From the NCBI RefSeq assembly GCF_910592395.1, contig NC_088314.1, forward strand, positions 9,484,001-9,548,000: 64,000 nt of DNA. Direction: 5' to 3'. Below are positions 32,142 through 45,274 of this stretch, in pieces. Within the stretch, counting starts at the first letter, position 1, and every line of letters starts with the position of its first letter. The position numbers and the translations under genes were made by a program. The DNA comes from Lineus longissimus (lineage: Eukaryota > Nemertea > Pilidiophora > Heteronemertea > Lineidae). Under the pieces are notes generated by a model, which was given only the letters and a program-made list of their open reading frames with translations, was not told the DNA's origin and did not search any database.

Positions 32142-35100
32142 TTTAAGAGAAGGGCTCAGATCTGAGCGTCCATGCATTTAACTCTCCGTTACGAGCGGAA
32201 ACCTTTGTTGATATGTTGTCGGTGCTGTTAAAATGGTTTGCTGAATTGAATTGGAATTCACCGAAGAGCCGTTTGAATTGCTCTAGGGTGACTAAGGCGT
32301 TGTGGCAGCTGGTTCCATTGTTTTATCGTCCTGGTATTTCCTTTGCATGCGAGAAATAGCGTGTACATTTTATTGCGACTCTGTTTCGTATCGGAGGTAC
32401 AGTGGGGAACGTTTTCCTAAACATGTTTCAGGGCTGTGTTACAGAATTTTCTTTGTCGAAACCACGAATTTGGTGAAGGAGGCACAATGTATTGAAAGAC
32501 ATTTTACACGTTAGTTTTTGTGAAGGCACATGATCCTCTCCATGTAAAAATAAAAAACAACAGACAAAATTCAGACAGAAAAAAATCATATAAGAGAGAG
32601 AAAGACGCGATCGAAATCAATGTCATAGTTAGCAAACCAGGAAATTATTTTCTTTAAATGCAATAGCTGTCTCAAACTGAATCCCATGTAAATTTAATTA
32701 TGATGGAATCCATTATTCAGGAATTTTAATGGATGCTTTTAGTCCTGATCAGTAATGAATGCACGTGGATGTATGCTTTTATGAGTGCATAGGGTTAGTG
32801 CCACGAGACCTCTCAGCGAACTTGTCCGCTAATGACAACTTATAGACCAAGGCATAGCCATAAGGGAACATGTACCAAAAACAGCACTGACTGAAATGTT
32901 CCACGACAACATTTGAAGACGTTAGAGGGGATCGGGCCGGGCTGACATTTCTGCCACTCGCCAAGCTGTTCGCTATTCTCCAAAAATTCGAAAATGTACA
33001 ATCTCTTTCGGAGGAGACGGAGGTCCGAGTCGTATATACTTGCATCATCATATTTTCGAAGACGCAATTGCGGGGTTCAGATGACAATTTGCTAGATCCT
33101 GCTACAGTACAACAAAAAGGAAATGATTCTCCTGGCTGCAGTAAATAAAACAGGTATGCTCGTACTATGTTCGTAGCATACGATGCGCCGTATGATTTGC
33201 ACGAGTTGGCCAATACGAAGCATTCTCGACGCCCCCGGGTATTTTATTCACTTTTATCTATAACCCTGGCGGTGAAGGCATTTCTTTCGGCGTTTTTCTC
33301 GCCTTCGATTGCAAGCAATGCGATAACAGTAGTAAAAGGCATCCGCAGCATTTCGTACTCTACGTAATTCCATTCCCAGCCTCTAACTTGGTATGTATTG
33401 GTGTACATGAAATGTACAGGCAGTCAAAACCGAGACATCAGTTTTCAGTAAAAGGGTCAATTTCATCAGAAGGTCATGTTTGAAAAAATATCGTATAAAG
33501 TAGCGCTATCTCGGGCTGCGGTTTTTGTGTTGTAGATGATTTTACTAAAACAATTGATAACAAATAGATTTAATTTTGCACGAAATGATGTTTTGGAAAG
33601 TAAACAACTTGAGCGTTGTTCTACGTGGTACAATTCGCCCGAAATTTGCGAAAATTGCATCGTCACATACCGCACTTATACATGTAGGCTGTACCAGCCA
33701 GTTGAAATAAAAATGTTATGAATGATTCATTTTTGTCACAATGAGTATAGTTGCGTACGTGTTATCAAGAACATACTCCAAGTTATAGCCTTGGTGTAAT
33801 CAAGCCTATAGAATATATTGGAGTCATTAGATGTGTTGGTGTAGTATATCGAGGAGTTTTGTTGACTACTACATTGTACTTCGTTAACTATTCAACATAT
33901 GACTTGTCTGCACTCATCTGATCTAAATTATTTGTGTGTGAACGACGGTACAGTGCACTTGTGTTGGGTATGCTGAATGTCAATGACGTTCATGTTGTTT
34001 TGGAGAGGGGTGGCGTACATTTCAAAAATTGTTTTACACACCATGAAGGACACCTGTAATTTTAGTCACATTAAACTAAATATCTATCTTAAGGTGAAAC
34101 TATTGCGACTCCATTTTACCAATAATAACACCATTACTCTTTAAAACACCAAAAATTGAGTAAATATATTGTTCGATGACCATGCAGACCAAATGTGAGT
34201 AATCTCGTCTACATCAACATGATCAATGCAAATACGTCGTCCAAAACTAAAGTTCGCAACACATAGAATTAAAGGCGTACGCCATTCATTAAAAATTAGA
34301 AATTTGTACTTGAATTTGAAAATTTTCAATTGCGTCAATACGTGTTTAATGTAAATTTCAACATTGCTGTTGTGTAGACTGATATACAAGTACACTAAGT
34401 ACCAAGTACTAAGCAAATGCATGATAACTGCACGACGGCATTGTGTATAACTGCATTTCCTTTTTCACGACAGTTGTTTACACACCACATCTCGCTAAGG
34501 GTTAAGATATAATGACTTGCAAGACATCTTAGAATGAGCCATGTTATGAAGGAATCGATTCGATATTTTTCAATCAATTCAAATGTATAAGCAAAAGTTT
34601 CAGCAATGGTTTCAGAAACAGAAATACATATACATGTCGTCAAATATAGATTAAACCATACTTGATGTCGTGCATAAATAACTAATCATTTGAAGAAATA
34701 AAAATCACGACCCTGGTCGAAAAGAACAATCAAAACCGCTTGCTTTTCCTGCATGTATGACCCAAGGGTTAGTCAGACTCCATTGATTATTCCAATCTGC
34801 CGCCAAAGTATTAAGCTGTTATTCTCCCATTGTCTCATTCGGATTAAATTCATATGAAATTGCTCAAATGCTCAATCATTCTTGTTAACAACTGTTTGTG
34901 ACACGCTGTACCAGCTGGCCTATTATGATATCATGGTGAGAGGCTATTTGCACAAGAGTAATGATTTGCAGCTTTGAAGATACACATTTTTCATCGATTG
35001 GGACCTTTATTCATAGTACATAGTGACTCGATCTGGATGCGCAGTAGAAAGCATGTGGCCCGCGTGCTTTCATTATCAAGCCTGAGGGGATCATCCCTTA

Positions 35101-37042
35101 TGTTCCGCGGGTCGTATGTTTCCCAGCGCAATCTAGGGTAAGTCGGTCAGAGTTTACGGCCGGTCAGGGTTAGAAGCAGAAACAATTTTAAAAAGACTTG
35201 ATATCACGTGAGCTAAAATTTGGCTCATTAGTCTGTGCTGATGCGTACGATTTGGCAGGTAATGTGAACAAAAATAAATCATAATAATTTGTGGGGGTTA
35301 AAACAATGAACTGGGTAGAACAGAAAACAAAACAAATGATAGACAAACTCATCAAATGTGAATTTAAATAACTTCACCTTTATTTACGAACGTTCATCTT
35401 GGTAAAGTTTGGATGCAGATGAGCTGGCATGCTTCATGTACATGTCTCTGCAGTGCATTTTGTACCTCAAGTGGCGAGTTTGTATATCAGCATAGGTTGG
35501 TGATTGCCTCGTTAGATACATGTTTGGGAGATTTATACTATATTTTATGCCACAAATTGGCTTTCCTAGTGGCTTTCCTGGTGAGGAATCGGAAAGTTTC
35601 TAGTAAATAGTTGTTGTTTAAAAAAATACCTGTCCCTGTACATGATATTCACTTGTACAATTATTCGATCGTACGTAAGTTAGTGTTGTGAAATCTGCCC
35701 ACCATCAATATTTGCTCAATAGCTACGTCTTCAATTTCTTGGTTGTTGCGACAGAAAAAAAATTGAAAGCGGTAGAAGACGCCTCTTTTGCGCCGAACTC
35801 TTTATAATCCTATCAAACCGACATAGCACAAAAAGTCATTACAAAAAGATGACGTTCTAAGCCGGATGTGGGTTTCTTCTCCGTTTTAGTTTAGTTTGCC
35901 TGACGAATGTCATGAAGCAGATAGCCCAGGCTCAACCTGACAACGTCGTGGAAAAAATGTTTCTGATATATGGCCAGGTTGATGACAGGCTTGTATTGAT
36001 TTCTGATTGGGATGTGTTATGGCAAAGATAGCACCTGCCACCAATGGGGAAATAGAGGAAGGCCACGTTAGATTGCGCACATTTGAAAGTTATGCGGAGT
36101 CTGGTCTATTCGGTTAGCATATGGGATAGAATTCTAGAATTTGTTTTCTTTATGGAAGTGGAACTAACAAGAGCTTTTAAAAAATTCCTGGTGTGGCAAA
36201 ATATTCTTAAGCATTTCCCCTGTATCAATTAGCTGACGGTACTTGATGAATGTGTAATGTTTAGTTGAGGGGTCGTATGTTAACAGACAAAATATATTTT
36301 GATAGTCATGAGAGAGACAGTCCAAGTTTTCTGACGGCCATGGGTTGATGACGGGATTGATTCCCGAGGGGGTCTGTGTTAAAAGTAGTAACTGCCAGCA
36401 ATGACTGAAAGTTATGCAGGCATCATCCTGAAATCAGCTCTTTTTACTCCTTCTTCAGATACAAAATATCGATATATCTGCAATACCGACAGGCGGAGTA
36501 TATTAAAATCCAGTGGTTATGCCAGGATGTGTAGGGATGTTAATACAGATTGTATAATTTTTTATCAAAACACCATTAGTACATGTACGTCAAAATGGCA
36601 TATTTATGGCTACATGTACATGTATGTATACAAGCATTTAGCCGATGTTAAGTAATTGATGACGTTCTAAATTAACCATGTTGGGGGTGATTCCATCACA
36701 TTGAATCGTTCCAGATCAAATGTGTAGAATGTGCATCATAGGCCTACGGGGAGGATTCTGAATAGTTGTATTATCATCAGTAGGTTTACCAGACTGTGTG
36801 CATACCTTGCATGAAGCAACTTGCAGCGCTGGTTACAGCCTGCCGTGTGGTAAATGCACATGTACATTAGTATAGTATTCTTTAATTCACTCAAACAAAA
36901 AAAATAAACATACATACAGAGAAAAAATGCCAGGGCTGAGACCCGAAGCATTAGTAGTCCTGGTTAGAAAACAAAGCTAGTCAATGGTACACACTATAAA
37001 AAAATGCAAGTATATAAAGACAAAAGAGCAGAAATTGAAATA

Positions 37043-37245
37043 CAGTAGAACCTCCCCTTGCGGACACCTCTGCCAGGCGGACACCTCCGCATTACGGACA
37101 TGTTCGTTCAGTCCCGATTTTTTTCTAAGTCATTTCCAATAACAAAAACCTCTGTACGGCGGACACCTCTCTATTCAGAATTGCGGACAAGGCGATAGCC
37201 AATTTTTGGTCCAATTCCCTCCCAATTACGGACAGTAGGCAAAAA
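37043..37245 (+). mobile_element. pogo/Tigger-like non-autonomous end
   Basis: Begins CAGTAGAACCTCCCCTTGCG after TA and contains the motif CGGACACCTC three times. This resembles the termini of pogo/Tigger elements (CAGTAGAACC). No matching right end was seen. A similar tip is at 47555. Confidence 0.45.
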
Positions 37246-39778
37246 CAATCACAATGGTTTCCCGCGTGCGCTTGGAGAGTCAAGCAGGCCCGACAGGTGT
37301 AATATTTGCGTAATTGATCAACGTAATTACTCCATGGCATTGTGTTTTTGTATCCTAATTAAGCCGTGGCATTTGTTTACTCATCTTTTCCACTAATCAC
37401 ATAGGCCTATTGTGTCAACGGACACTCATGTAATCATGCAGTTTGAAGAATGATAAGGGGCACCAAACTCCTATGATCAATTTCCAAAAATGGTATTATA
37501 ATTCGACTGAGGTCACTATATTGCTATTTTTTATCTACATGTACAATATACCGCCTTGCTTCCAGATCCAAAGAAAAATGACCATTGATGAGAAGATGGA
37601 GCCTCTCATCAATAACCATGAACATCATGCATTAATTACCAGTAAAGATTCAGTTAAGAAGTGCCTCTCAGAATGTGTACCGGTAATGAGATACCAGAAA
37701 AAAATAAAACTTTAATCTATTTCAAATATCTTTGTCTCCATATCAACTGATCGTACCAATAGTCAAAACAGCAGACTGAAAACGCACAAAAAATCAATGC
37801 CGGAGTGGGCAAAATATTCATCCGAGTTGGTAAAAGCTTTCACGCATTCGATCTCTCATCAGGCAAAGACCTTGCGGGGGTCGATGCCAAAATGATAAAA
37901 AGATACGCCTTACACTTTCCCTCAAGTTTCCCCGGAACATGCTCGGCCGCCCCTATGATCCTGCCTACACTCTCCCTCGCTATAAATTGGTGTACACGCT
38001 CTACTCCCCCTGTCAAACGGTGGATTCTTGTCCTCCGAACGAGTAAGAGCTATACGCTGTCGTGAACCACATAGGTTAAAAAGGATAAATGCAACACAAT
38101 ATGATGGAACACATTGAATTATTCATTAAATCAAAAGTCACTGTAAGCTTATAGGGATTCAGAAAACCGTCTGGAAACTGCTCTATGCAATATGATCTGA
38201 ATATGAAATCGAATAAATGTTGCTGAGGTCTTTAGCACCACTACTCAAGAAATTGGTTACCATGGTCTTGTGAGTTCCCGGTGATGAATTGGCTTGGCCT
38301 GGACTCCAGGCCGTCAACGTGGGATATCTTTTCCAGTGATTACTTGGCCTCCGATGACCCTCAAGCATGTTAAGCACCATGGTAGCAACCTCTGGCACTA
38401 GGATCGATAAGGCGTACTCTCTCAAGCAATTGCCAAACACCAGCGTCCTTGGCTCAACGTAAATATCATAGGAACAATTATCTAGCCGTTCTATGGCCAA
38501 GGAGGTACGAAGGACAATATATACCATGGTATGCACGTACATGTATGTACAAGATTCAGGGTATGCACATGCATTTTTTATGATGCCCAAGCTCAAAACG
38601 ATGATATGCTATGTCTTAATTATAGCTTAATTAGCACTTTACAATATTACTAAATTAGCGTTTTAAAGATGCTTGTAAACAAATTCCTTCTATAAAACTT
38701 GTCTAAAACAGGATAAAAGCAACCAAGCTGAACGGAGTAATCTACCATCTAATTTCGCTCCTGGTGGCCTATAAAGTGTACCAATGTATAGCATCTAGCG
38801 AAGCAGAACGACATTAGCGCCACCTCTGGGACGCAAGCCATTTAACAAAAATGCACAGAATACCAACTATAGGTAATGTTTCGGCGGATTCCTTTAAGTT
38901 GAAAATCAACGATCCTCTTGCGGCGTTTCGATGTGGTGATAACGACCTGATGCGTGGTGAGAGTTTGTAATGAAACGAAGGTACGCATTAGGCGAGGTTA
39001 AAGTGGGAAATTGCGAAATGGGAAGACACCGTTGAAGTAGTGCGGAGTAATTCTTCTGTTTGATTTGAACAGTTATTGTTAGATTTTCAAAGGTTGTCAA
39101 TGAAGGTCAATGGGCAAACGTAATATTAGGTCGCTTACAAAATTGTTTTCGGCGATTGTAATTTAAAGATTTACAGATGAGATTTGGCAAAAGGTTTATA
39201 AATAACGGTTACACTGAAAATTGATATCATAAAAAAACCTGGCAGTGGTTTATCGGTCGAATCAGTCCAGTTCAGAAAGTTGCTGACAGCTGTTGACTTA
39301 ATCAGTGCATATATCCGTCCTCAAGGCCGAAAAACCAACTTCTTTAAAGGATCATATTTTGTGTATAGTGAATCTCAAGTCTTTAAACTTGTTAAAAAAG
39401 TCATTTCACATGTTTTACAGTGATACACAATGTGTATTTAACTGAAAAAACCCGCGTGTTTATTAAAATAACGATTATTTTCAGGAAATAAAAATCCGCT
39501 GTTTACATGCAACTGTGAATGATTTACTTCTGTTTTTATCTGCATTATCCTATACTGCTATATCAATCTCAAAACTCCCCACTGATAAGTGGTCTGAAAT
39601 GTGATGAATATGGCAATATTGCAAAATATGTAAATACCAACGTTTTTAAAAAAAACCTGGAGCATGTCAAACATATTCACCGTGCTTGTGGGCAATGCAC
39701 AACGTGTTAAGGTTCAAAACGTTGTTTTTAAAAACGTGATAAGCGTAAGCTGTTTTGTTAAAGTTAGTGTTGGGAAGA

Positions 39779-39912
39779 CCTAGTATTTTGCAAAGGTTTC
39801 TAGAAATCCGAGTTTTCAAGTTAAAGTCAGACTATGTCGGACTTTTTTGTCGGATAAATCAGGAAAACGTTAGAAAAACCGTTTAGAACTTGGAAATAGC
39901 CTCAAGCTAGTG
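39779..39912 (+). repeat. TCGGA-rich repeat family, copy 2
   Basis: Matches the family by GTTTCTAGAAATCCGAG, TATGTCGGACTT, GTCGGATAAATCAGGAAAA and an eroded end CCTCAAGCTAGTG. Single-arm fragment. Confidence 0.55.
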
Positions 39913-40129
39913 ATGGCAATATTAGCCATGTTTGTTTAATAAGATTTCACTGTAAAACAACGTGACGACATGTGAAACGTAGCTCACATTACAGTGTTAT
40001 TGGACAACCAGATGACCATTCAGAGATTTTCGAAGGCAACATTTGGTGTAAGTTTTGGTGGATTGTCCAATCAAAGTGTCAAAATGAGCGTCCTGGCGTT
40101 CTCATTTGCAACGATGGGAAGGCTATATT

Positions 40130-40545
40130 CACTTTTAGGAGGCTTTTCCGACCTTTTAACGGTTTCTCAAACTTTTCCCTGATTTTTCCGACAAAAATCC
40201 GACATTGTCCGACTTTTCCCTGAAAGGTCGGATTTTTTAAAATATCAGGGCTCCCCAAAATAGGGCAATAAAATCAAAGGCCTTTGTTGAATGTTGAATG
40301 AGGTGTGAACACTCAGAGTAACTCTAAGTGTGAATACTAATTAACTCACTCAAGAAGGTCTACTCATTAACCCCATTCAACATAGGCCTTTGATCTTTAA
40401 TGCCCTATTTTGAGAATAGTATTTTTCACAGGTTTCTAGAATTCCGGCTTTTCAGGAAAGGTCGGACTATGTCGGACTTTTGTCGGAAAAATCAGGAAAA
40501 AGTTTGAGAAACCGTTAAGAAGTCGGAAAAAACCTCCTACTAGTG
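40130..40545. mobile_element. Palindromic element of the TCGGA-rich family, full copy
   Basis: The arms 40130-40300 and 40360-40545 are reverse complements: CACTTTTAGGAGG opens, CCTCCTACTAGTG closes. Inside, CAAAGGCCTTTG and TAGGCCTTTGAT, then GAATGTTGAATGAGG and CCATTCAAC, pair as well. ATT flanks both ends, a possible 3-base target duplication. Two further copies in the window are partial or split. Confidence 0.65.
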
Positions 40546-41142
40546 ATTCTGGGGCCCTAGTTCGGGCCAACTAAGTATCGCTTTCGGAAATCGGCGAACG
40601 AATGATTGATATGTGAGAAATGGCTTTGTCATGACTCTAGCGTATGTGTATATATTACCGAGGAGATTGATGATGGTCATATATATCAATCCCAGATCGA
40701 TACCTCTTGGAGGGAAAATAGTGGTGCATACTGATGATGTATTTCGAACTACAACATTTACCTGAGCGGATTAGAGCCTTCAATTTCGGCCAAATCATCG
40801 CGAAGGCCAAGCCTCTGTGAGCCTATTCGACAGAACCTTTTATTTGGAGACTAATTTCCTATTTCTCACTTTGAGTTTAACATTTTCATTCATAACCACT
40901 AACGGAAATACCGAAGAACTAGGATGAATGCAGCTCAGAATATTTAATTACGAAAAGGAAGCAACTTAGTCGCAACTGGCAAAGGAAGCGTATAGTTATT
41001 CACAAAGTGACAGAAATTCTGTACATCAAACTACACTTCATACTAAATGGACATGTGCGTGTAATAACGTGAAATAGCATCAACAGATTAAACATAAATG
41101 CCGATGACGAGGACCTTGCATATAGGTCTTGTTGCACAGCCA

Positions 41143-41260
41143 CACTCTTAGAAATAAAGATTTTGGAGCTTTTGAAAACCCGTGAAGGTTCTTCGGCCAA
41201 ACACGATTGTACTCGGAGAGGTTTTTTTTTGTAAAACGAAGAACTCCCAACAGTTTGTGG
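41143..41260 (+). mobile_element. CACTCTTA-family MITE, partial
   Basis: Starts CACTCTTAGAAATAAAGATT and GGAGCTTTTGAAAACC, shared with the copies near 56.2 kb and 60.8 kb. The right end is not clear. Confidence 0.45.
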
Positions 41261-43700
41261 GATTCTGAAAGACCTCTCACGATGTTTCGTTTCTCTGATA
41301 AACCTACGGTTTGTGTTGGTTGATGAACTTTGATGAGCTTTTCAAAAGCTCAAAAACACGTGCCATCAGTAAAAAAATGGCCGAGGATAACCATTATCTA
41401 AACAAGCAGGGATGCATTGTGCAGCAAATACAAGACGATGACACAGGTTGTTGCATATCGGAAAATCTCAATGAACATTTCAGTCACGTTTCCTCTGTTG
41501 AGTAATTTCATCAACTCGAGTGAAATTGGCTATTGATTCAGCATGTAACTGGCGTTACTGCTTGTAAAGCAACCTAAAGCTGAAGAGAAGTTGGGGGAGT
41601 TGATGTATGTCTCTGTGATAAAAGGCAGGCGATGAAATTTATGTTCGTTAACAGGTCGTAAATCTGTGAGGCGAATTGATGGATTGATTGAGGTTTAATG
41701 GGGGCTTAAAGGGAATGGCCCGCCAAAAAATGGGGAGTTTTGGACGGCCCGGTCAAAACCTTAGGCGGGAATAAGGTTTCATTGATAAATATAAGGAGTT
41801 TCAAGGCCCCCAAATCACTTGTAAGGTTCAATAGATACTGGCCTTTCATTGGTTTACCGTCTGCGTATCATTTACATACTCTCATTTTGAAAAATATGAC
41901 AATCTTTACGATCACGTTATTGATTTTTGCAACATTTTCGGTAACGCGCCCCTTGCGGATCTGTAAGGTACCATTCGGATGCTTGAAAAATGCTTCGTCT
42001 CGTCGATTCGCTCGCGGATAAAAGCATCAGGTTGACGGCAGCAACTTTTAATTGTTGGAGACAGAGAAGGAAGGAATATGATTATCAGTTTGATGAAAAC
42101 TTTGCTAAGTTTCTTCTTGGGACTCGAAATCCATACTACTATTCTCTCCATTTTCCATTTTCTCCTCTCTCCAACTCACTACTATCGCTATTGACTGCGT
42201 AACATACACTAACATTCTTTCGCTATCATTGCTAACTTCATTTACTAGAACACTGGCCTCTTTGTAGCCGATTATGTAACCCATAGTGGAAACACCTGAC
42301 AGCGCCGCCCGGCATGATCCACGTGCTACTGGCATATTTATAACTCGTAGTAAATAAGGTTGTAAAAATATGCAAATGAGATGCCGTATATGGAAACCAT
42401 GACGTCACTAAGCAGTTCTTATTTCTGCTACGGGTGGCGCTGTTGCTTGCTTCTGGAGGCGCTATTCAACCTCTTTAAATGCGTCGATCAGGTAAATATA
42501 CAAGGAGGCCAACAAGTACATATTGTTTGAAACGAATTCCAGAAATATATATTTGCGCTGTATGCAGTGGTAACACAACTTTCAAATTACGTTGGGTCCG
42601 TTAATCAGGTAGTTCTACCTATGTAATTAATCGGGAAAAAAAGCTTTCTCGGCGTCGTATTTCAATATCTCTTATCAGTCTTCAGTTCAAATCAGACTTT
42701 TCGCAGCCTTTTGATCTTTGACGTCAACAGCAATGTTTGCTTTGATTATGTCGAGCAAATGGATGGTGTTACAATAGATACTGGTGAACAACTTTTATGG
42801 ATCAGGCTTGGCAGACTCGGCAACTTTTGTGGATCAGACTTGGCAGACTAAACTGGTAACTTTGTAAGTCACTAGCATGCTCACGGACTTTTTCACCCTG
42901 AACAGTATAGAAACAAGGCCTATACTGTTGGCAGGGTATAGCTGAAGTACTCCTATGTTGCTGATCTCAATGTCAGTTGCATTACATGTAGCTATGATCC
43001 GGCAGACATCAGATACAGTTCCACTCAACAAATATATATATTCAATTTGTTTCTAATCGTGGCCTAGGGAAGCACAGCTTTATTTGATATGCATTGTATC
43101 CGGTCCTTCGGGGACAAAAAAGATCATTAAAAATAAATCTGTCATCCTAAACAAATGCATGTTTGTCCAGGACCAAATGCAACACATGTGCTTAAAAATA
43201 CAATACGTGCTTAACAAATACAAAACCGTACATGGTGCTTCTGATACAAAGTATATCGAATGCAACCCGCTCGATCAATAGGCAAATTTCGCAAGCCTTA
43301 CGAAGTGCTTTGAAAGGCTAAGTACGAAGCATGTAAAAGTGTTTTATCGAGGACCCGATTGTCCTTATTCCTGATGCTACCGTCAAAAACGGTCAGTCGG
43401 TGTAGTCATTGGTGCTACGAGGTACGTGCATGAATGCCGATTACGAAGTGGCGTAAATGAAATCTCGCGCATGACTCCATGACACTACGTACAGACATTC
43501 GTACTTGACTTCGTCGGATTGCACAACCGGCCTGATCACCAATGCTGGGGACACGGAAGCGATACTTTGTTCTCATTGTGTGTAATCTTTGATAATTTAG
43601 ACACGGAGAATCCGGACAAATGAAATGAAAGCAGCCATGTTCTTTAAGTGCTCCATGCCGCACGAACTTAAAGATATAGGCCCGCGCTCTTTGGTATAGT

Positions 43701-43844
43701 GGGGGGGGGGGGGGGGTTGAGATCAACGACTTATCACAGATCTTTATACGTATACGGATCAAAATGTACACACAATTTGTCTTCTGTCTACAAACACTTG
43801 TACATGCTTCTACAGGGATCCGTGATAAGTCGTTGATCTCAACC
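43701..43844. repeat. G-run beside a 23-bp perfect inverted repeat
   Basis: Sixteen G residues (43701-43716) run into an arm at 43715-43737 (GGTTGAGATCAACGACTTAT core). Its exact reverse complement stands at 43822-43844. The 84-base loop is AT-rich. No coding content. Confidence 0.7.
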
Positions 43845-44725
43845 TCCCTAGGATAATTTCTCCAGAGTAACTGCAAGCTATAATTCATAGTGGTGTCCAT
43901 CTGTTCCCTGTTGATTTCATTTCAAATCCGTTAACTTTTAGCATCCCGATTCCACAAAAGAGGCAAACAATGCCATTAACTGCACTTAGGCTAGTGATTA
44001 ATTACTCAAACGGTTTCATTTGCTAAGAGCACATCATCACGCCGAACAATTTGTTCTATTTACACCAACCTATGGAGCAATTACACGATAGCACGGAAGA
44101 CTCCCAGTAGATTCCGAGTCATGTGAGAAAAAGAACTTACCAACGTGCAGAGAGGTCCCACGGACATTGACCATTTGCGTTGTTCGCGACGTCGCGTTTT
44201 ACGAGACGTTCAACGTTGCGTTAAATTATAAAAGGCCACGATTAGCGCCAAAAATGGTATCCATTGAATTCCTCACAGATGTGTTCTACCAGGGCGTTTA
44301 CCTTTTCAAGTAGCTGGCTACGTACACAAGAACAAAATGCGGATACGGCGTGCCACACGCTAGGGCAAAAAGACGTTGCAAAAATAGCAACCGAAGCCTG
44401 GAAACGACGCGCATTATTATATCATCTTGGGGTCTCATTTCAGGAATTTTAAGACTGACACCCTTATTTGCACCCTTTCACCGCAGACGATTATACGCTT
44501 CAGTAGGACGAGTTACGAAATCTCTGTTGCGACGTTTTCCCGTCGCGTGAATTCCAGTTTGCCAAATCCCCGAAACGCCAACATGGATGCCAGTCCCATT
44601 ATTCGGCATCATAATAAGGAGCTCGAACAATGGGATAGGCGTTTTCGGGCTCCTTCCGAAAACTCCCTAATATCACTCACTTCTCAATTTTATGAGGTCA
44701 ATTGATTTGTAGTCATTACATGCAC

Positions 44726-44958
44726 TTAAGGGTTGACTATAGGTACCGCCATTTTGGCTAGACTTCAAAATCCTAAAGCAATTATAACTTTTTCAAAACG
44801 AAGAGAATGCTCATTTCAATGGTTGGAGTCTGTTCTTTGTTTTCCGGAGAACAGCCTCCAGGGTTTTAATTGAGCATTCACTAAGTTTTGAAAGAGTTCT
44901 AATTGCTTTAGGATTTTGAGGTCTAGCCAAAATGGTGGAACCTTTAGTCAACCCTTAA
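44726..44958. mobile_element. TTAA-flanked MITE
   Basis: The element 44730-44954 (225 bases) has inverted ends GGGTTGACTA and TAGTCAACCC, with longer imperfect pairing (GGCTAGAC, CAAAATCCTAAAGCAATTA). TTAA lies on both sides (44726-44729, 44955-44958). TTAA duplication points to piggyBac- or Kolobok-type transposition. It lies about 300 bases past the end of the TRIM gene. Confidence 0.75.
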
Positions 44959-45230
44959 TGAGTGTAACCAAACATATGTGGTCACAACAAACTCTCATGG
45001 CTGAATTCATATACGTACGTCAATAAGGTCAGACAAGAAGCATGTTCTCATGTGAGCCATTTGCAACAAACGACTGGTTTATAAGTCTTCTGTGGGAGGG
45101 TCAGATATAACCTAACCTGAGCTTGTTTCCCACACATTCCCCTCGACGAACTTGTTAAATCATACATGTACTTTTAGTATGTTATATACATTGCCTGTCC
45201 CCGTGATAACCTATCCTGCTTCGGTCACTC

Positions 45231-45236
45231 TTTATT
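45231..45236 (-). terminator. Poly(A) signal of the TRIM gene
   Basis: AATAAA on the minus strand, about 40 bases after the TRIM stop codon, in the right orientation for that gene. Confidence 0.6.
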
Positions 45237-45274
45237 TCAACAGTTTTTACAATATCGTCATGTAATCATCGGCC

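Larger units (their letters stand above)
24031..45274. other. Large intron of the Shisa-like gene, first part
   Basis: About 21 kb without a recognised gene. It is filled with short inverted-repeat elements (listed separately), a CTT microsatellite and AT-rich DNA. Some long open frames occur (25731-26207 minus, 30112-30702 plus, 38183-38596 minus), but none shows a recognisable domain. Confidence 0.5.

Noticed and set aside
38183-38596. 137-codon minus-strand open frame
   Set aside because: Start region crosses repetitive ACATGTA sequence and no family is recognised.
43415-43900. 161-codon minus-strand open frame
   Set aside because: It runs through the G16 homopolymer (poly-Pro) and the inverted repeat, so it is not a believable protein.
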